Positions 39,301 through 40,409 of a stretch of DNA of 40,409 bases are shown here, in pieces. The stretch spans positions 1 through 40,409 of the forward strand of contig JAFUYE010000137.1 of the NCBI GenBank assembly GCA_017470715.1, read 5' to 3'. The notes below the pieces were generated by a model, which saw nothing but the letters and a program-made list of their open reading frames with translations, was not told the origin of the DNA and searched no databases. The translations under genes were made by a program, and so were the position numbers. Position 1 is the stretch's first letter. Each line of letters starts with the position of its first letter. The stretch is from Selenomonadaceae bacterium (lineage in GTDB: Bacteria > Bacillota > Negativicutes > Selenomonadales > Selenomonadaceae).

Positions 39301-40077
39301 ATGAACGCGAAAAAATTTTTGGCAACATCTTTGGCAACGGCAATGTTTTTTTCGACAAGTTCTTTTACGGAGGCGGCAACTGTGAACGACAACACGAAAG
39401 CGGTTAAAATTGTTCAGACGGCGGGACGCGACAATCTCGGCGATTTCGCGCCGGAATTCGCCCGTTACAACGACGATATTCTTTTCGGCGAAGTGTGGAG
39501 CCGCAACGACATTTTGAGCTTGCACGACAGAAGTATCGTCACAATCTGCGCGCTTGTCGGTTCGGGCGTCATCACGGACGCGCTGAAATATCACATTCAA
39601 ACCGCGAAGAAACACGGCGTCACCCGCGACGAAATGGTTGAGATTATTACACAGCTCGGATTTTATGCGGGCTGGCCGAAAGCTTGGGCAGTTTTCCCGA
39701 TGGCAAAAGAAGTTTACGGCGATGACGCGGCTAAAACTTTTGACAACGTCGGCAAGAAAATCGAACAGACTGCCGGCAGAAAAAATCTCGGTGACTTTGC
39801 GCCGGAATTCGCCCGCTACAACGACGATATACTTTTCGGCGAAGTGTGGTCGCGAAATAATATTTTGTCCGTGCACTCAAGAAGTATCGTCACCGTTTCG
39901 ACTTTGGTCGGCGCGGCAATTTTCACGGACGCATTGAAACATCATCTTGCGGCGGCAAAAGCGAACGGCGTCACCCGTGACGAAATGGTCGAGATTATTA
40001 CGCAGCTCGGATTCTACGCGGGCTGGCCGAAAGCTTGGGCAACCTTCCCGATGGCAAAAGAAGTTTACGGCGAATAA
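39301..40077 (+). CDS. Secreted protein with two tandem CMD (carboxymuconolactone decarboxylase-like) domains
   Basis: This 258-residue protein has a signal peptide (MNAKKFLATSLATAMFFSTS, cut near TEA at 25) and two CMD-fold domains (about 35-140 and 155-258) that are almost copies. Both have GDFAPEFARYNDDILFGEVW, SIVT, a loop ending in HGVTRDE or NGVTRDE, and EMVEIITQLGFYAGWPKAWA. CMD proteins include decarboxylases and AhpD-like peroxidase partners, but the AhpD CxxC pair is absent and only the first domain has a Cys (TICALVG). GGAGGTGATTGC precedes the ATG. The next gene, 15 bases on, is a lipoprotein-type flavodoxin-like reductase, so the pair may form an exported redox system (inference). 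Confidence 0.9.
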   Translation: MNAKKFLATSLATAMFFSTSSFTEAATVNDNTKAVKIVQTAGRDNLGDFAPEFARYNDDILFGEVWSRNDILSLHDRSIVTICALVGSGVITDALKYHIQTAKKHGVTRDEMVEIITQLGFYAGWPKAWAVFPMAKEVYGDDAAKTFDNVGKKIEQTAGRKNLGDFAPEFARYNDDILFGEVWSRNNILSVHSRSIVTVSTLVGAAIFTDALKHHLAAAKANGVTRDEMVEIITQLGFYAGWPKAWATFPMAKEVYGE

Positions 40078-40092
40078 AATTTGGTGAGCGTT

Positions 40093-40409
40093 ATGCACAG
40101 GAGAGATTTTTTGAAAGTCGTCGGGCTCGGCACGTTGACGCTTTACTTGAGCGGTTGCGGCACGGCGGCGACGAATTCAACGGGCAACGAAGTTTCCGCG
40201 CAGGGCAGTGTGTCGGGAGGTAAACAAATGAAAATTGTCGTGATTAACAGCAGTCCGCATTCCGAAGAGCAATCGACTTCGCGTTATCTGGCTCAACGTT
40301 TCGTCGAAGGCGCAAAATCTGCGGGACATGAAATTTTTATTTTCGACGCGGCGAACGAAGAAACTCACCCGTGTCGCGGCTGTGACACTTGCGGCATGGA
40401 CGGCGATTG
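40093..40409 (+). CDS. Tat/lipoprotein-anchored flavodoxin-like reductase (partial, runs off the window)
   Basis: The N-terminal part (105 codons) is visible. A twin-arginine motif MHRRDFLKVVGLGTLTLYLSGC ends in a lipobox with Cys22, a Ser/Thr/Gly linker follows, and then a flavodoxin-like / NADPH-FMN reductase fold begins at MKIVVINSSPHSEEQSTSRY and reaches a CRGCDTCG cysteine cluster. The internal ATG at 40228 has GGGAGGTAAACAA in front of it, a better ribosome site than that of the first ATG (GGTGAGCGTT). A cytoplasmic second product is therefore possible. It lies 15 bases after the CMD gene. The fold is similar to that of the reductase at 26985-27605. Confidence 0.85.
   Translation, partial: MHRRDFLKVVGLGTLTLYLSGCGTAATNSTGNEVSAQGSVSGGKQMKIVVINSSPHSEEQSTSRYLAQRFVEGAKSAGHEIFIFDAANEETHPCRGCDTCGMDGD

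Overview
The window looks like the chromosome of a diderm, flagellated Firmicute, most likely a member of the Negativicutes (Selenomonas-like). The genes use Firmicutes-style Shine-Dalgarno sites (GGAGGTGA-type). They include clostridial ChW repeats, a RecT, an Lrp next to an aminotransferase and a Cof-type HAD. An OstA/LptA-like periplasmic protein implies an outer membrane, and a FliB-like flagellin lysine methylase implies flagella. This placement is an inference; there is no rRNA or other phylogenetic marker apart from polA and four tRNAs. Base composition is uniform, with very many A4T4 and GTCGAC words on both strands.

Layout. 1-6.6 kb is sugar catabolism: a eukaryotic-type hexokinase, an orphan EcoRI-type DNA methylase, a HAD phosphatase, and the operon pfkA / small AtpZ-like membrane protein / GH32 sucrose hydrolase. 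6.9-7.3 kb holds a small secreted Arg/Glu- then Pro-rich protein. 7.4-13.9 kb is one minus-strand operon, recT-argB-GT-argD-GT-argF, in which two paralogous glycosyltransferases sit between arginine genes. 14.0-18.1 kb is a two-gene operon of dynamin-like GTPases, one with an N-terminal zinc ribbon. 18.2-22.3 kb is a minus-strand operon of smpB (frameshifted), a ChW-repeat protein, an OGT-like glycosyltransferase, a CsgG-like protein, an unknown protein and a YkgJ-type cysteine-cluster protein. 22.4-27.6 kb is a second minus-strand operon: flavodoxin-like reductase, FliB-like methylase, Lrp regulator, unknown small protein, class I aminotransferase, and a second OGT-like glycosyltransferase.

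28-32.5 kb holds an iron alcohol dehydrogenase, a lipoprotein and an OstA-like gene diverging from a shared promoter region, and a chemoreceptor split by a frameshift. 32.8-33.2 kb is a tRNA cluster (Lys-Glu-Asp-Phe). 33.3-37.1 kb holds an L,D-transpeptidase overlapping polA, followed by a tandem duplication of the polA 3' end. 37.2-40.4 kb holds an RTX-like HELIH metallopeptidase, a secreted double-CMD protein and the start of a Tat/lipoprotein flavodoxin-like reductase.

The most unusual signals are: (1) two copies of a three-hairpin intergenic element (27.7 and 39.05 kb) with compensatory stem changes and identical loops; (2) paralogous glycosyltransferase pairs separated by housekeeping genes; (3) the zinc-ribbon dynamin pair; (4) an A4T4 palindrome far above chance; (5) the polA tail duplication; (6) two heptamer tandem repeats; and (7) two single-base frameshifts in A/T runs (smpB, chemoreceptor), which may be sequencing errors. 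No CRISPR array, transposase or rRNA was seen.
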